Shown here: positions 1 through 11,405 of the stretch, in pieces
Position numbering within the stretch: the stretch's first letter is position 1
Layout of the letters: the number at the start of each line of letters is the position of its first letter
DNA from: Sphaerolaimus hirsutus
Lineage: Eukaryota > Nematoda > Chromadorea > Monhysterida > Sphaerolaimidae
NCBI GenBank assembly: GCA_964036195.1
Contig: OZ038450.1
Span: 13,270,701-13,334,700, forward strand
Length of the DNA stretch: 64,000 nucleotides
Reading direction: 5' to 3'
The notes under the pieces: generated by a model
What the model saw: only the letters and a program-made list of their open reading frames with translations
The model's database searches: none
Told to the model about the DNA's origin: nothing
Program-made: the position numbers and the translations under genes

Positions 1-370
1 CCCGCTCAAAAATCCTGGCGACGTCCCTGCATAGAAAAACATAAAAATCATTTGCAAAAACGAAACAAAGTATCAAACACATTTTTCCACTCCACTCTGT
101 GATTCAGTGACTATTTCTTTTTTCTCTTTTGCGGCAGCGTCTTCTTTTTCTGTAAGATAAATTCAAATTTAATCTTTTGGTAAATACTCAAATACATTTT
201 ATTACTTCCAATCTAAATAACATATTAGAAATAATTCAACCTTCAAATTTTTCGTTTGAAATAAATGATATGCCACAATATATTAGAGGAAACACCACAA
301 ATGTATAATATTTAAAACCAGTACACAGTAAGGTGTAACAAATTTGGGAATGTTACATCAATATTTATAT
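1..370. repeat. MITE end, then AT-rich non-coding
   Basis: The first ~36 bases (ccgctcaaaaatcctggcg followed by acgtccctg) match the right end of the CAGGGACG-type MITE seen complete at 17844-18294, so a copy is cut by the window edge. The rest, up to the stop codon of the minus-strand gene at 371, is AT-rich and shows no reading frame. It probably holds that gene's 3' UTR. Confidence 0.6.
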
Positions 371-3300
371 TTAATTCATAACAGAATGTATACTAACGAG
401 TTTTTTTTCCATAACTTTCAAAGCAACGTCTGCTTTGCTCACTGCACCGCGTTTCTTCGTTATCACTGTCTTGTCACTTCTTTTGACGAGTGGACCGAAC
501 ACGTCTTCGATCCTGAGTGGTGGAATTTTCTTACGCGGCGGCGTCGCAGGAACAACCATAGGAGGTCTCGTTTGTATTCCATCCTGAAAACATTGTATTA
601 TTAAAAACTTTTATGATCTCAATAATTATATTGTCACTTCAGGCATGGTACTACTAACTAATAATTAAATAAAAACGTACGTCTAAACATTAAAAATTTC
701 ACGACAAACATTCAACGTCAAACATTCCCCGTCAAACATTCCACGTCAACGGTTAAAAAATTCAAAAATGTAATTTTTGCATTTGACGCAGAATGTCGAC
801 GTGAAATGTTTCGACGTGAAAAGATTTTAAAATCTTTTCACGTCGAAACATTTCACGTTCGACTATTGCATGCAATAGTCGAACGTGAAATGTTTCGACG
901 TAGATTCTTGATATATACTATTTTTATGTATTTTTATGATGTAAACATAAGTGTATTATTAGATTTTACAATTTTAATGCACATTTCTTTATTTTTTTAA
1001 GAGAAAATGTACATTTCATTATTAAAAATTTAAAAGTGTAACCTTTTGATAGATGACTATTTTCGTCCTTGATTCCACACATGAATCTTTGACCGCGCCG
1101 ACCTTGGCAGCAGTTTTCGCGGCGCCCACATTTGTAGAAGTTTTTAAGTCTGTTTTGTTGACGCCGAGTTGATCGCAAACCTCGCCAACGTCGACACTGT
1201 CACATGAATCTGTGATTGTAGGTAAAATAAATGAAACGTTAAATATAAAACAGACTAAGTAAGTACTTGTACATATTTAAATAAATAATTATGAAATGTT
1301 ACTATACACTTTATAAATATTTTTAAGCAATTTAAGACTACAATAAAGTTTATTGGTGTACACTAATATATGAAATTACCTTTATTGTTGGAATCCGCAG
1401 CGCCTGAAATCTCTAAACGAGACGCAATGTCATCTGGATTTTGGATTTGTGCTGATGTCGGACGCTCAGAAACAATATGTGACGCCGGCTCTTTTCCATT
1501 TGACATTGGGCGTTTGTCGGCAGCAGACAGATTCGGTTCTTGAGCCATTTGCGGAACAGTGGCACTCGTGGTAGTTACCTAAAAATGTGATTAGCTAGTC
1601 ATTCAGGGACATATCCTGGATTTTTGAGCGGGGGGGGGGGCGCTTGTTTACGGATCCCCCGTGTGGAGGTGGGTGTCTGGTCTGAGCCCCCTCCCTAAAA
1701 TTTTGCCTGCACAGTAAATGAATGGCGTCATAGGGCTAGGGTTAAAACGGGATCCCGATCCCGATACCGGATCCTGTGAAATTCCGGGATTTACCAGTCC
1801 CGATCCGAATCCCGAGAAACTCCAAAGTCCGGGATCCCGATCTCGGAAAAATTAGTGGAAATAATAAAAAGTGAAATAATGACGTTTTTGCATGCAAAAA
1901 TGTGAACGCAAACCCCCAGCGTCCATTTTATCCCACGTTTCTGACATCCAACAGTTTTTTGAGATCTTTATGAACAAGTGTGTATGCCAGAACATTGGCC
2001 AAAATCTCTATCCCAAGACCCCAATCCCGATCCCGAAAAAATGTCAATACCGATCCCAGTCCCGTGACCCCAATCCCGGCCAATCCCGATCCCGATCCCG
2101 AAATATCACGAAACGTCAATTCCGATCCCGAAAATTGAATCCCGTTTGAACCGTACATAGGTCATCCATTCGATGACGCCATTATATGTTTGAGGGGTGA
2201 TTGCACAATTTTGCACAATAATTCAAAAATATAGTTGAAAAGTTGCATTTCCAGGGATTTTTCAGGTCTCACCCAGGAATAAATACCGTGCGCCCGTCGT
2301 GCGCCACCCGGTATAAAGTGTCACATAATATTTACACATATTAACCCACCTCATTGCAATTTTCTGCAGGACAACTTTCAGCTGTGCACACTGGTCCTGG
2401 CGAATGTCGCTTCTGCTGGATAATCTCGTCACCATCGTCATCAGATATTTCAACAGTCATGTCGGAAATCTATAAATACATGAAAATATAACATTTCATT
2501 CATATATATATTGAATATAAATGCAATTGAATGTGATTACTATTAGAATGAAATGTTCTTTACAGTTCAATGAAATACATCAGACAGGTATATTTTTAAC
2601 CGGTGTGGTTTTGTCCATAAAACTGGTCGGGGGTTGGATACAAAAGATACATCATTTTCGTTGTGGGGATGGGGCACACACGGGGTGTGTATACAATATA
2701 TTTGATCGTGTGTGTTGTTTGTTTATTAAGCCTGGCGAAAATGGTATCAGGCACAAAACAACTTGAAACTGTGTCTACAGTTACGGAATGGCACCTAGGG
2801 TTCAAACGGGATCCCGATCCCCCCGATCCCGGATCCCGTCAAATTCCGGGATTTAGCAGTCCCGATCCCGATACCGAAAATTTTCAAATCCCGATCCCTA
2901 TCCCGAGAAACTCCAAAGTCCGGGATCCCGATCACGGAAAAATTAGTCGAAATTACAAAACATAAAAAAGACATTTTTTGTATGCAAAAATGTCAACGCA
3001 AACACCCAGCGTCCATTTTATGCCACTTTTCTGGCATCCAACAGTGTTTTGAGACCTTTATAAACAACTGTGAATGCCAGAACATTGGCCAAAATCTCTA
3101 TCCCTAGAACCCAATCCCGATCCCGGAAAAATGCCAATCCCAATCCCGATCCCGTGACCCCAATCCCGGCCAATCCCGATCCCGATCCCGAAATCTCAAA
3201 ATACCAATCCCGATCCCTATCCCGAAAAGTCAATCCCGTTTGAAACCCTAAATGGCACCATGGTACATGGCGCCTAGGTTTCAAACGGGATTGACTTTTC

Positions 3301-6300
3301 GGGATAGGGATCGGGATTCACTTTTTGAGATTTCGGGATCGGGATCGGGATCGGGATTGGGGTTTCGGGATCGGGATCGGGATTGGTAATTTGAGATTTC
3401 GGGATCGGGATCGGGATTGGCCGGGATTGGGGTCACGGGATCGGGATCGGGATTGGGATAGGCATTTAACCGGGATCGGGATTGGGTTCTAGGGATATGG
3501 ATTTTGGCCATTTTTCTGGCATTCACAGTTGTTCATAAAGGTCTCAAAACACTGTTGGATGCCAGAAAAGTGGCATAAAATGGACGCTGGGGGTTTGCGT
3601 TCACATTTTTGCATGCAAAAACGTCATTATTTCACTTTTTATAATTTCCACTAATTTTTCCGGGATCGGGATCCCGGAATTGGGAGTTTCTCGGGATCGG
3701 GATCGGGATTTGAAAACTTTCGGGATCGGGATCGGGATTGGTATTTTTGAGATTTCGGGATCGGGATCGGGCTTGGGGATTCGGGATCGGGATCGGGACT
3801 GGTAAATCCCGGAATTTCACGGGATCCGGGATCGGGATCGGGATCCCGTTTGAACCCTAATGGCGCCTGCGAAATTCATATTCGCCACGCCACGGCGCCA
3901 TGTCTGGCGCCAGCAACCGCTGTCGATGTATGTATTTTTGCCAGTATATACATGAATAACTACTATTATAATGTATACAAACATACTTTTTTTGTCAGTC
4001 ATAAAATTGAAATAAAATATAAAATATAAATTATTACCTGATACTTTTTCATGCGTGAATCTTTATTTCTCGTCGGATACTGTTCTCTGTCACAATTTGC
4101 GGCGATCTCTGAGCTAGGATGATATCTCCAATTACTATCACCCTCCCTGTCAGGTGATGATCGTGCACCACGGTCGTTGTGAACGGTCGAATCGGAATTC
4201 TGAAAAGCAATGTCACATTGTTCTCGATCTCAATAGATATACATTTTTCATGGCATTTACCGATGTACTACTGTTACTAAAAGTAGTCTTCAAAATGTCC
4301 GAAATTTTTTACAATTTATTTTACTGACCAGCCCAATTCACTGTATAGGTACAGATAATGTTCTCACGAAATGAGTCTGCCTTACCCCATTAATTAATCG
4401 GGCTCTCTCAATAAGCAATTAAACATGCACAAAAAATGGTTATAATTCATTTTTTTATGTTTCAATGTGATCAAACTAACTTTTTCCAAATCATTGCTCA
4501 AACGTGCCCATAATGACAACATCTTCCTTTTCCGCTGGGATGATGTACAGGTTGAATCAGTTCTGTCATCATGTCTTTCCATCGATCCATCGGACATGCC
4601 CGTTGGAACGTCATTGTACATGTTCTCATGTACGGGCTGAAAATGATAAACATAGCATACATAAATACATACATACATACATATAAACAAACAATCACAA
4701 AAAGGCCAGTCCCGGTAGGTACCTGTGTACCTGTCCCTACCACTTATTCCCGGTCCCGATCCCGAAAATTTTAATTTGTCCTTATAATTTGGGCAAAATG
4801 TCATTTAAATGTAGCATTGATGGGTTTGGCTTTATTATTTTCCCAGCCAATTTTTAGGTGGGGGTTAATTAGAGGCTAATAAATTAGGTTAATTAGAGGT
4901 ATAATTCAAGGCTAGTATAATTGAAATAATATGTTTGTATATATTAATATTAAATTTACATTTAAAATATTAAATTAAATAAATAAAGCACTTACACTCG
5001 TTTCCGGCTGCATTACCTCATCGCAACATCTCGGCAAATTCGGCGACTGCGATGTCCGCGACGGCGATGGCGACTGCAATGTCGCCGACAGCGACGGCGA
5101 GCAAATATTGTCAGCATTTTGCGATTCGTCATTATTGTAAAATTCCAGATTTTGCACATCATAATCTTCAAAGCATCCCAATTTGTCCAATTTGTTGTTT
5201 GGACGTATTGAATCTGAATCTGAATCTGACGGAGCAATCTGAAAATATTTATAAAATTAAAAAAAATATATAATACAACAAAATAAAATAAATTATACAT
5301 TTATTTCTGATTTGTAGTGCAACCCCGTAACCCCGTATCATATTGCAGCAAGGTATTAAGAATTTTTTTGGCGGGTGGTGGGCCAAAATTTGTCCCATCG
5401 TAGGAACAAGTGGAAATTTGTTTTGGCTCTGGCGCCAGCCAACACAAATGCGTTATTGGCGTAGGCGCCAGCACCAAGAACCAATTTTATGTATAGAAGT
5501 CTGCATACGTATACAGCAAAATTCGAAAGTATGTGTAACTGCATAGGTACACACACACATACATACATACATACATACATACATACATACACACACAAAC
5601 GGAATGGTTGTGATTTGGTGTGTGTTTTTGTTATCATTGATATGAAAATATTTAGTATATTTTGTAGGGTGTGTCAACAAAAACTTTTTGGCGGAAAACG
5701 GAAAGGTAAACGGAAAAAAAATTGCACTTGCCGGAAAACGGAAACGGGAAAAAATTTGCACCTGCCGGAAAACGGAAAAATGAAAGGCCGGAAAACGGAA
5801 ACGGAAACGGAAAAAATTTGCTGAAATTATGCCGGAAACGGAAAAAATTTCAGAAATCTTACTAGAAATAGAAACAATTAACATAATTGTGAACCTGCAT
5901 GCATTGTTTACCAGTTTGGCTGAAACAGAAAACAGAGAATTGAGCCAGAAAATGAAAAAAAAATTTGAAAAACAGACAATTGAGCCGGAAAACGGAAAAA
6001 AGGCGGAAAAACTGAAATTTTAGCCGGAAAACGGAAATTGGGCCGGAAAAACGGAAATGGAAAAAAATTTGGAGCCGGAAAACGGAAACGGAAAAGGAAA
6101 AAACGGAAAACGGAAAGTTGACACCCTAATATTTTGTGACTGCAATCATCGCAGTTGCGCAAATTTCTTATCTGAAATGCATAAAACACAATTTACTGAA
6201 TCTTACTTCCTAATATATTTTTTTATGAGCCTTGTGAAAGGGAGAGTGGTGTGTTGGCCCCGCCAACCGCCCCCCACCCCCGGCCAAGTAATTGGCTTAA

Positions 6301-9300
6301 ACTACAAACATAAAAGTGAATTTATCAAAAAAATGTTTATACAAAAAAAATTACCTGTACAGCTCTCTCTTCGGCAACATCGTTCCCTCCAGCCCTCAAC
6401 TTTTGCACTTTCGTTTCTCCATACTCAATTGCGCGACTGATTTGAGACACAATTATCTTCTGATAGTCTGGCTCTGTTATGTTAGAGAGCGAGTGCTCGT
6501 ATTTGGCCAATGCATTGATAGCATATTTGGGCAGACTGTGACATCTGTCGCAATCTTGAACAAATACAGATTCATTCGATTTTGCCAAATTTTGACCGGC
6601 GACAGCACTGGTAACAACTGCTGCTAATTCTTGCACTTTGACAAGATCTTTTCCAGCCAGCTGAAAAAATGAAAGAACATTTCACGTCAAATCAAACAAT
6701 ACACGTGAAAAGTTTACGTCGAACTTTCCACGCCAAAGTTATCAAGACAAATTTTTCACTCCAAACTTTCCACGACAAAGTTATCAAGTCAAACTTTCCG
6801 CGCCAAACTTTCCACGCCAAATTACCCACGTGAACTATTTTACGTAAAACTTTCCACGTGTAAGTTATCAAGTCAAATTTTTCACTCCAAACTTTCCACG
6901 ACACAGTTATCAAGTCAAACTCTCCACGCCAAACTTTCCACGCCAAATTACCGACGCCAAACTTTCCACGCCAAACTTGAAATTTTTCACTCCAAACTTT
7001 CCACGACAAAGTTATCAAGTCAAATTTTTCACTCCAAACTTTCCACGCCAAATAACCCAAGTGAAATATTTTACGTAAAACTTTCCACGTCTAAAATTTT
7101 AAAGTCAAATTATTCAAATACGCACCCCAAACGCTAATACCGCTAATCAAATAAATATCAACTTACTGTCGACTTTTGTCGAATCGCCTCCGCTTTTTTC
7201 ACGACAATTTTTAATATATCATTGTTCGGTCGTCGCGCGATGATTTCTATGTACATGATAAAGTAATTTTACAATGTAAAATAAAAATAAACATACAAGT
7301 AAAGATTAATTTTAAAAAAAATCGGATCGGCCGAAATTTTTAGTACTAAGCACTACACTAGGTATTTTGCAAAAGATTTGCGAGCATGCATACGCGCAAT
7401 TACGTAATTATACATACAGTAAAAAAAACTGACTTTTTGCGGCAAGTTCACTTGCAGCTTTAGCCTCCTTCTGTGATTTGACACAATCGTCCACCATGAC
7501 TGCCACATGCTGTGAATTTCGTCTCTCTTCTTGGTCATTTGAATCGCCATCCATGGTGTACGGCGACATCACTTCTGTACGCTGGAGGCACTCCCACACC
7601 CTGTAAAAACTGGTGTAAAATGTCAAATGATATGGAAATTGTAAAAAGTCATTCATTGAATATAGGGTTCAAACGGGATTGACTTTTCGGGATCGGGATC
7701 GGGATCGGGATTCACTTTTTGAGATTTCGGGATCGGGATCGGGATCGGGATTCGGGTTTCGGGATTCACTTTTTGAGATTTCGGGATCGGGATCGGGATC
7801 GGGATTCGGGTTTCTGGATCGGGATCGGGACTGGTAAATCCCGGAACTTCACGGGATCCGGGATCGGGATCGGGATCCCGTTTGAACCCTAATTGAATAT
7901 GACTTGCAAAATTTATAACTGAGAGCTAAATTTGTCTAGTTATTTTTTCCATGACTTTTGACATTTTACAAGACTTTTTACAGGGTGTGGGAGTGGCACC
8001 CGCAGTTCATTTGGACCGCTACTAGAGAGGCCACTTTGAATACTTCTGGTGACTACAGTTTCACCGCGAATTTCGCCTCTGTCACTTTCGTTGCATGATT
8101 GATCTCGCTTTCTCTTTTTAGGCGGCGATTGTTTTTCACTCTTTTTTTGCGGCGAACTTTTTCCACTGCCCCTCTTGGCCACTTTGCCTTCTCCTCGGAG
8201 CACTGGTTTTTGCACTGCATATGAAATATACATGATTAATAATGATTAAGTTGTTATACAATGGAAAACTCATATAAATGAATAAATTTTATTATAACAA
8301 CACATCAGCAATATTTTGGAGTGTGTAGTAAATGGAGGGAAATTTTTTACTTATTTGAGTGAGTATTTATATTACATTATTTAAGAATGAAAATAAACGA
8401 ATATTTTCAAAAAAAACTAACCATTTGCCGTCAGAACTGGAGCTAACAGTGGCCACGGCAACTTTTTAATTGTTTTTTCCCTTTCACAAACTTTCTGCAA
8501 ATAATCTGTGTAATCATTGAACTCGTTTTCGGCGTCATCCCGTTCATTTCGTTTTCCAGTTTCATTTCTCATTTTCCACCAAGTGTTCACTTGTCTCTGG
8601 AAAAAAGTGTAAAAACATTTTGCCACGAGAATGGTGAGGTAATTATAATCCATATACCGAATACACAAAAATTGTGATTTTTTTTACCGATATCGAATTA
8701 AAAATCAACCCAACATGAAAAAAACGCAATCCCAATAGCAATCCCGTAATGTTGCATATTCCAATTACGGTTCAAACGGGATCCGGGATCGGGATCGGGA
8801 TCCCGTTTGAACCCTATTTATGTGTAAAACTATTATCTTACCGTATTATCGTCCCGCATCGACCTGAACAGGGCGTACATTTTCGACAAATATTGCTGTT
8901 TGTCTTCTTCGTTTGTTAGCGCAATGTATGCGTCCCTGTAATCATCCAAAATCGCAATCTTGTCAAATTTATCCACAACTTTTGTACACCTCGGGCTCCT
9001 GTGTGAAAATTAATATGTGTGTTCTATCGAATAGTGTGTGGTGTATTGATTAGTGTTTAAATTAAGTCACAATATAATGCTAATCTATAACCATTTATTT
9101 TTCACAATACTAGAGGCATTTTGACTTGGTATTATAAAGTACACTAACATATCATGGCTTATTATGACACAATAGCATGAACAAATGTAATCTTTGACAC
9201 TAAAAATGATTCAAAACCAATGAAAACATAAACAAGCACCAAAGGTTGGGGTCATGTTAAAATGCGCGTTTGCGCGCAATAAAAATGCTTAATACCGGTA

Positions 9301-11405
9301 CCGAAAAGTGGTCCCAATTGAACCCTACATATAAAATGAATACACAAAAATACTTACGTAGATGACTTTTTCCAAATGTCCTCGTTTTCGATGACTTGCT
9401 TCTGGAACTTTATCAACTGTTTTTTACCTTCATCCTCATCTTCATCGTCATCTTCATCCCTTCTGGTTTCTCGCGGCATCAAATTCACGATATGCCTCCA
9501 TCGTTTTGATCTGCGCAAAAATAATAAGAAAGAAATTTTTCATAAAAATAAAAAAATAAGATTTATATATAACAACATTGAACTCGATCCATCCGCCCGC
9601 AATAGTTTATCACTTTTGAAGCATAATTTCTAAAAATGTTTTCGGGATCACGTCACAATTCACGTTTAACTGTTCATGTTTAAAATTCCACGACTAACTT
9701 TTCACGTCTAACTTTCCACGTATAACTTTTCAAGTCAAAATTTTTGCATATTTTCCTATATATTTTCAGATTTTTCTTAAAAATTTTGCGCGCAAGCGCA
9801 AAATTTTTCACCCATGCATTCTATTTTCAAAGGATCGGCCACTGCGAACCAATATCATCACAAATAAACACATTTTTGCGAATTTCGCTGCATATGTATG
9901 CATTTTTACATACACATAAAGCGGCTCCTGGCGCTGGCGCCAGGAGCCGAAACGCCTTTCCGTCCCTATCAGGGACGTAGCCATCATTTTTGAGCGGGTG
10001 GCCCTAAACAAGCAGCCCCCCCCAGGGACGTAGCCAGGATTTTTGAGCGGGGGGGGGGGCGGATTGTATACGGAGCCCGGCGAACGGGGGGGGGGCGGCG
10101 CCCCCCCCTAAAATTTTACCCCTGTAGTAGGGGAATGGCGCCATTCGTAGGCGCCACGCCATGGCGCCACTGGCGTTGGCATTGGCGCCAAAAGAGCAGT
10201 ATATGTCTGTATTTTACAGGCATATACAGCGACATGGACACGAATTGAGTCCATTTTCACTGGTTTTGAGGCCGCGGTGACCGGTCGGCCGAATATGTAT
10301 GTTGTGTAGGGAAAATGCGCGCTTGCGCGCAAAAATTTTTCAAACAGTCGACAAAATCGTCTTCTGAAAGTGCCATTTCTGGCACTTTCTTTGGTCCGGC
10401 CCGGGAAGGGGGGGGGGCGGCCGCCCCCCCCCCCGCCCCCCCCTGTCTACGTCCTTGCCCCCCCCCCCGCTAAAAAAATCCTGGATACGTCCCTGGATGT
10501 AGGGTTCAAACGATATGACTTTTCGATATCGATATTCGATATTCGATATTTTTTTCTGAAACTCGATATTCGATATCGATACGATATGGAACCTCGATAT
10601 CGATATTCGATATTCGATATTGAAAAATGGTCGATATTCGATATTCGATATTTCGATATTTTCAATATTCGATATTGCGATTTGCTTTTGGTATAGCAAG
10701 GCATATTTCAAGTGGCATATTGTATTTTCATGTGGTTGCACACATGGTTAATCATCTCTTTACTGAAATGTGAATGTTATAAGTGATTTTAACAAGGTTT
10801 ACATCACTCAAAAGTAGAAAATGGACGAGAAACATCATGAATCAAAGTGTATCAGACAAATAACAATTGGTAGATATTACAGTTCATACTTATAACCTAA
10901 TTGCTTAATGGCATGTTGCAAAAAATACCATATCAGCATTTTCTAGCTCCAAATTTAGCACTCCAACAAAAATAACATTATAAATACTGTAATTTTACTC
11001 ATCAGATACAATACTATAAGCAAATCAGATCAATCATAAATATGTCAAAATGAAAATGATAACTTAATTTAGGGACACAATACAGGTTCGATATATCGAA
11101 AAAATGGTCGATATTCGATATCGATATTCGATATTTTTTCAAAATTTTCGATATCGATATTCGATATTCGATATGAAAAAATGGTCGATATCCGATATTC
11201 GATATTCGATACGATATATCGTTTGAACCCTACCTGGATGTATACCGAAATGATAAACTAACTTTCTTCCACAGTTGTAGTATTTCGTGTTCGACTTTGG
11301 TTTCTTTGGAATTAGTGAATCATCTGATGCGTCGTTTTCTTCATTTAACGGCTGCCCATGCCCAGATGTGCCGGGTTCCAATTCGTTTTCTTCATCCGAT
11401 GACAT
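371..11405 (-). CDS. 15-exon gene, unknown charged nuclear-like protein (878 aa)
   Basis: Unrecognised protein assembled from 15 exons. In transcript order: 11263-11405, 9358-9510, 8842-8998, 8422-8596, 8000-8214, 7434-7581, 7167-7246, 6355-6660, 4996-5238, 4481-4636, 4038-4199, 2350-2469, 1380-1578, 1043-1209, 371-583. Each join has GT-AG ends and matching phase, and the total is 2637 nt, an exact multiple of three ending in TAA. The start ATG (11403-11405) opens an acidic MSSDEENELE segment. Exon 2 has a D/E run (RRDEDDDEDEDEG). Exons 3-4 hold a helical region rich in W/K/R (RQVNTWWKMRNE) that could be SANT/Myb-like, a weak guess. Exon 5 is basic (PPKKRKRD, a nuclear-localisation-like cluster), and later exons are Ser/Pro/Asp-rich. 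Intron 5 (7582-7999) is an introner-type element. Other introns are bloated by MITEs. It is divergent from the gene at 12811. Structure is well supported; function is unknown. Confidence 0.8.
690..780. repeat. CACGTC-type minisatellite, short patch
   Basis: Degenerate tandem units of the form ACGTCAAACATTCC. The same motif family forms the large array at 20385-22190 and the patches at 6680, 9648, 33198, 35690, 51480 and 56340. This one lies in the last intron of the minus-strand gene. Confidence 0.7.
799..901. repeat. Two overlapping perfect palindromes
   Basis: 799-858 is a perfect 60-bp palindrome centred at 828/829 (gatttt/aaaatc). 840-901 is a perfect 62-bp palindrome centred at 870/871 (ttgca/tgcaa). 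They share the 19-bp arm at 840-858, so either hairpin can form but not both fully. The arms are built from the TTTCACGT unit of the neighbouring minisatellite family. The position is intronic (minus-strand gene). Confidence 0.9.
1608..1700. repeat. Remnant of CAGGGACG-type MITE
   Basis: The phrase atcctggatttttgagcggg with a G run and gcgcttgtttacgga matches the left end of the MITE family complete at 17844-18294. No opposite end is seen, so this is a truncated copy. Confidence 0.6.
1737..2155 (+). mobile_element. hAT-like MITE with GATCCC subterminal arrays
   Basis: The left end TAGGGTTAAAACGGGATC and right end ATCCCGTTTGAACCGTA are inverted repeats, flanked by 8-bp near-duplicates CATAGGGC / CATAGGTC. 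Between them are two GATCCC hexamer arrays around a conserved core (tgacgtttttgcatgcaaaa, ccaacagt). The 8-bp duplication and the TAGGG end suit the hAT superfamily. No transposase is encoded. The element lies in an intron. Confidence 0.8.
2796..3250 (+). mobile_element. hAT-like GATCCC MITE, second copy
   Basis: Same ends (TAGGGTTCAAACGGGATC / GTTTGAAACCCTA), same core, flanked by AATGGCACC on both sides. It is the most regular long copy. Confidence 0.85.
3275..3859 (-). mobile_element. hAT-like GATCCC MITE, inverted copy next to the second
   Basis: Minus orientation relative to the preceding copy, with an exact 8-bp target duplication ATGGCGCC at 3267-3274 and 3860-3867. It sits 25 bp from the copy at 2796-3250, so the two together form a large potential foldback. 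Confidence 0.85.
4660..4684. repeat. ACAT microsatellite
   Basis: A short run of ACAT units inside the intron upstream of exon 4481-4636 on the minus strand. A similar longer run (ACATAC type) lies at 5551-5592. Confidence 0.7.
5665..6128. mobile_element. hAT-like MITE with GGAAAACGGAAA arrays
   Basis: The ends TAGGGTGTGTCAAC and GTTGACACCCTA are flanked by the exact 8-bp duplication ATATTTTG (5657-5664 and 6129-6136). The inside is almost wholly degenerate CCGGAAAACGGAAA units. It is non-autonomous and intronic. Related copies are at 15480-15660 (fragment) and 52585-53113. Confidence 0.85.
6680..7110. repeat. CACGCCAAACTTTC minisatellite
   Basis: Degenerate units built from CTTTCCACG, CCAAA and TATCAAGTCAAA blocks, the same family as 20385-22190. 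It fills the intron between minus-strand exons 7167-7246 and 6355-6660. Reading frames across it are repeat artefacts. Confidence 0.85.
7582..7999 (-). mobile_element. Introner-like intron A, with nested MITE
   Basis: On the minus strand the intron starts GTGCCACTCCCACACC and ends GGTGTGGGAGTGCCTCCAG. Its ends form a near-perfect inverted repeat of about 25 bp, with CGG before it and CAG after it. Removing exactly 7582-7999 joins exon 5 to exon 6 in phase 0. A GATCCC hAT-like MITE (7663-7891) has jumped into the middle and lengthened it from about 180 to 418 bp. Confidence 0.88.
7663..7891 (-). mobile_element. GATCCC MITE nested in introner A
   Basis: Short copy with ends TAGGGTTCAAACGGG / CCCGTTTGAACCCTA and the exact 8-bp duplication ATTGAATA (7655-7662 and 7892-7899). 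It lacks the central core of the long copies and consists mostly of GGGATC units. Confidence 0.9.
8769..8815. repeat. Minimal GATCCC element (about 47 bp)
   Basis: Only the two ends remain, GGTTCAAACGGGATCC and CCCGTTTGAACCCTA, joined by a few hexamers. It is intronic in the minus-strand gene and shows how far the family can shrink. Confidence 0.75.
9648..9742. repeat. CACGTC-type minisatellite patch
   Basis: Units such as TAACTTTCCACG and TTTTCAAGTCAAA, in the long first intron of the minus-strand gene, directly next to a MITE. Confidence 0.65.
9743..10016 (-). mobile_element. CAGGGACG-type MITE, partial
   Basis: Contains the family landmarks gcgcaagcgcaaaatttt, the ggcgctggcgccaggagcc box and tcagggacgtagcc. 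One end is merged with the next copy. Confidence 0.7.
10025..10491 (+). mobile_element. CAGGGACG-type MITE
   Basis: Starts AGGGACGTAGCCAGGATTTT and ends CTGGATACGTCCCTGG. It contains the G/C runs, the ggcgccacgccatggcgcc block and gcgcgcttgcgcgc. It lies in the first intron of the minus-strand gene, back to back with the preceding partial copy. Confidence 0.75.
10500..11232. mobile_element. hAT-like MITE with GATATC arrays
   Basis: Ends TAGGGTTCAAACGATATG and CGTTTGAACCCTA with the exact 8-bp duplication CCTGGATG (10492-10499 and 11233-11240). The subterminal arrays are GATATCGATATTC units instead of the GATCCC hexamers of its sister copies, while the outer 13 bp are identical. About 400 bp of AT-rich core is unrelated to the GATCCC core. 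Confidence 0.85.

Noticed and set aside
3281..3820. Arg/Ser/Pro/Asp-rich frames (SRSRSRNPNPDPDPD)
   Set aside because: They are the GATCCC hexamer arrays of MITEs read in frame, and recur wherever the element occurs.
8422..8998. SANT/Myb DNA-binding domain call for the 878-aa protein
   Set aside because: Only W/K/R-rich helices are visible; tryptophan spacing does not match the family well enough to name it.
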